Part shown: positions 4,581 through 5,708 of the stretch, piece after piece | Position numbering within the stretch: the stretch's first letter is position 1 | Layout of the letters: every line of letters begins with the position of its first letter | Origin: Solirubrobacterales bacterium | Lineage (GTDB): Bacteria > Actinomycetota > Thermoleophilia > Solirubrobacterales > Solirubrobacteraceae | Length of the DNA: 5,708 nt | Assembly (NCBI GenBank): GCA_016215085.1 | Contig: JACRMD010000230.1 | Span: 2,455-8,162, forward strand | Direction: 5' to 3' | Notes under the pieces: model-generated | Seen by the model: only the letters and a program-made list of their open reading frames with translations | Databases searched by the model: none | Told to the model about the DNA's origin: nothing | Program-made: the position numbers and the translations under genes

Positions 4581-5412
4581 CGCCCGCCGCGAACCGCCGC
4601 CGCACGCCTACTTCGTCGTCAGCGCCGTCTTCCACTACCTCGGCCCGGCCTTCGCGGTGCTGCTCTTTGCGCGGGTCGCGGTCCTCGGCGTGGCGTGGCT
4701 GCGGATCGCGACGGCCGCGCTCGTCTTCGCCGCGTGGCGGCGGCCCTGGCGGGCGCTGGTGCGCCTGGACGGCGAGGGCCGGCGCGTGCTGGTGGCGTGG
4801 GGCGCCGTGCTCGCCGCGATGAACTGCTGCTTCTACCTGGCCATCGACCGGCTCCCGCTGGGCACGGTCGCGGCGATCGAGTTCCTCCCGGTGGTCGGGC
4901 TCGCCGCGCTGGGGGTTCGCTCGTGGCGCAACGCGGCGGCGCTCCTGCTCGCCGTCGGCGGCGTCTGGGCACTCACGAACGTCGTCCTCGCGGGCGAGCC
5001 GCTCGGCCTCGCACTGGCGTTCGCCAACGCGGTGCTCTTCGCCGCGTACATCGTGCTCGCCGACCGCGTGGCCAAGACGGACGGCGTGGGCGGCGTCGAC
5101 GGCCTGGGCCTCGCGATGCTCGTCGCCGCCGTCGTCGTGACCGTGCCGGCCGGCTGGGCGGCCGCGCCGGTGCTCGGCGACCCGGTGGCGCTGGCGGCCG
5201 GGGCGGGCGTCGGGATCGCGTCGTCGGTCGTGCCCTACGTCGCGGACCAGCTGGCGCTCGCGCGGCTCCCGCGGGCGACCTACAGCCTGATGGTCGCGCT
5301 GCTGCCGGCGACCGCGACGGTGATCGGCATCCTCGTGCTCGTGCAGGTCCCGTCGCCGCAGGAGGCGCTCGGCGTCGCGCTGGTCGTCGCCGGCGTCGCG
5401 CTGCACCGGTGA
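4573..5412 (+). CDS. EamA-family (RhtA-like) exporter, DMT superfamily
   Basis: A 279-residue integral membrane protein with the two-repeat, ten-helix EamA layout. Approximate segments are 13-33, 36-56, 72-90, 96-114, 121-138, 143-163, 177-196, 205-224, 236-256 and 264-278. Positions resembling RhtA-type threonine/homoserine exporters are MNCCFYLAIDRLPLGTVAAIEF, cited in part as FYLAIDRLPLG (87-97), PYVADQLALARLP (221-233) and LLPATATVIG (243-252). Export of an amino acid or related small metabolite is the best guess; the substrate is not readable. ATG 4573 is preferred. It puts conserved HAYFVVSAVF at residues 11-20 and leaves the operator dyad non-coding. ATG 4537 would add 12 residues and leave only 26 bp to the regulator. 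Neither start has a convincing Shine-Dalgarno. The protein ends right after the last helix. The divergent Lrp-family gene is its probable regulator. Confidence 0.9.
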   Translation: MAVARREPPPHAYFVVSAVFHYLGPAFAVLLFARVAVLGVAWLRIATAALVFAAWRRPWRALVRLDGEGRRVLVAWGAVLAAMNCCFYLAIDRLPLGTVAAIEFLPVVGLAALGVRSWRNAAALLLAVGGVWALTNVVLAGEPLGLALAFANAVLFAAYIVLADRVAKTDGVGGVDGLGLAMLVAAVVVTVPAGWAAAPVLGDPVALAAGAGVGIASSVVPYVADQLALARLPRATYSLMVALLPATATVIGILVLVQVPSPQEALGVALVVAGVALHR

Positions 5413-5422
5413 GACTGGGGCC

Positions 5423-5562
5423 ATGCACGTCCGCGTCGCCACCGCCGCCGACCTCGAGGCGCTCGTCGCCCTGCTCACCGGCGGCGCCACGACCGGCGGC
5501 GGTTCTACGCGCGGCTCGGCTTCACGCCGAGCCACGCGGGGTTCAAGCCGGCGCTCTCCTAG
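5423..5562 (+). pseudogene. Remnant of a GNAT-family N-acetyltransferase with the central part deleted
   Basis: Two ends of a GNAT gene are joined with the middle missing. From ATG 5423 the frame gives MHVRVATAADLEALVALLTG, the usual first strand and helix of the fold. From about 5494, in a different frame, it reads RRRFYARLGFTPSHAGFKP, ending at TAG 5560-5562. This is the characteristic C-terminal region (FYxRLGF then SHxGFK). A typical gene of this type is about 450 bp, so roughly 300 bp are gone, including the acetyl-CoA pyrophosphate-binding loop. No activity is expected. The two parts are out of frame by one position, which excludes a functional mini-protein made of both ends. The start lies 10 bp after the exporter stop, so the intact gene probably formed an operon with it. 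Short direct repeats lie at the junction. Confidence 0.75.
5477..5501 (+). repeat. 10-bp direct repeat at the GNAT deletion junction
   Basis: ACCGGCGGCG occurs at 5477-5486 and again at 5492-5501, 15 bp apart start to start. The first copy ends the recognisable N-terminal portion of the GNAT remnant and the second runs directly into the FYARLGF coding stretch. Short direct repeats of this kind favour slippage or illegitimate recombination, which fits an internal deletion here. The motif is simple and GC-rich, so chance is possible. Confidence 0.5.
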
Positions 5563-5708
5563 CGCGGCAGGCGCACCGTCACGGTCCGCTTCGCGGCCGG
5601 GCGGCCCGTCGCGGTCGCCGCGATCGTCAGCCGCAGGCCGCCGGCGCGGCGGATGGCACTGCGCGCCGCCCTGCCGAAGCGCAGCGTCACCCGCACGGTG
5701 CGGCCGGC
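5559..5708 (-). CDS. C-terminus of an unidentified, probably secreted protein (5' end outside window)
   Basis: The minus-strand frame is open from the right edge to TAG (5559-5561), giving 49 residues. The sequence alternates beta-strand-like stretches rich in Thr, Val and Arg: AGRTVRVTLRFGRAARSAI, then GGLRLTIAATATG, then KRTVTVRLPR at the end. This pattern, with two or three short strands and a basic tail ending in a TVTVRL-like strand, is familiar from C-terminal Ig-like or repeat modules of extracellular proteins in Solirubrobacterales-type actinobacteria. That is recognition of style, not a domain assignment, and the enzyme or adhesin part is out of view. Codon use (C/G in third positions) supports real coding. 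The stop overlaps the stop of the GNAT remnant on a shared CTAG. Confidence 0.65.
   Translation of the reverse strand, partial: AGRTVRVTLRFGRAARSAIRRAGGLRLTIAATATGRPAAKRTVTVRLPR

Noticed and set aside
4345..5535. A 396-codon minus-strand frame opposite the exporter
   Set aside because: The translation is rich in Arg, Asp, Glu and His with no fold-like pattern, while the opposite strand gives a clear ten-helix transporter.
5423..5708. The plus-strand frame from ATG 5423 that stays open to the window end
   Set aside because: After about 20 GNAT-like residues it becomes Ser/Arg/Gly/Pro-rich with random third-position bases, and it runs over the C-terminal coding frame and stop of the remnant and the minus-strand gene.
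1..5708. Mobile element, CRISPR array, phage, toxin-antitoxin or biosynthetic cluster
   Set aside because: No repeat array, transposase or integrase motif, terminal repeats, or abrupt composition change was seen. The genes are housekeeping or common accessory types.

Overview
The window is very GC-rich DNA (roughly three quarters G+C by eye), with coding frames dominated by GCC, GAC, CTC and CGC codons. It looks like an ordinary chromosomal segment of a high-GC actinobacterium. Two things suggest the Thermoleophilia/Solirubrobacterales side of the phylum: the style of the molybdate-type ATPase, and the Arg/Thr/Val-rich C-terminal peptide at the right edge, which resembles the tails of secreted Ig-like-fold proteins common there. 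That placement is inference; no rRNA or other marker gene is present.

Layout, left to right. (1) The 3' part of an ABC transporter ATPase with a ModC-type TOBE tail runs into the left edge (1-834, +). (2) It converges on an alpha/beta hydrolase (831-1631, -), and the two stop codons share one CTAG. (3) A 152-bp divergent spacer (1632-1783) holds candidate back-to-back -10 elements and a perfect 11-bp GC hairpin in the presumed rsgA leader. (4) Two ribosome-associated GTPases follow in what looks like an operon: rsgA (1784-2734, TTG start with a strong Shine-Dalgarno) and hflX (2742-4052), 7 bp apart. (5) hflX overlaps tail-to-tail, by 31 bp, an Lrp/AsnC-family regulator (4022-4510, -). (6) That regulator is divergent from an EamA/RhtA-like exporter of the drug/metabolite transporter superfamily (4573-5412, +). 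The 62-bp spacer contains a good promoter for the regulator overlapped by a 20-bp dyad. (7) A GNAT acetyltransferase that has lost its middle (5423-5562, +) lies just after the exporter. Its stop shares a second CTAG with the C-terminus of an unidentified, probably secreted protein that runs off the right edge (5559-5708, -).

Functional reading. The rsgA-hflX pair links 30S maturation with ribosome rescue or splitting. The regulator-exporter pair has the familiar form of an amino-acid-sensing Lrp protein controlling a divergently transcribed amino-acid exporter. Its intergenic DNA suggests autoregulation from a leaderless promoter. The remaining genes are not obviously connected. I see no CRISPR array, phage, insertion sequence or toxin-type system. 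The most interesting points are regulatory architecture (overlapping divergent promoters, the operator-like dyad, leaderless starts), the compact convergent junctions and the decayed GNAT gene, rather than a new system.
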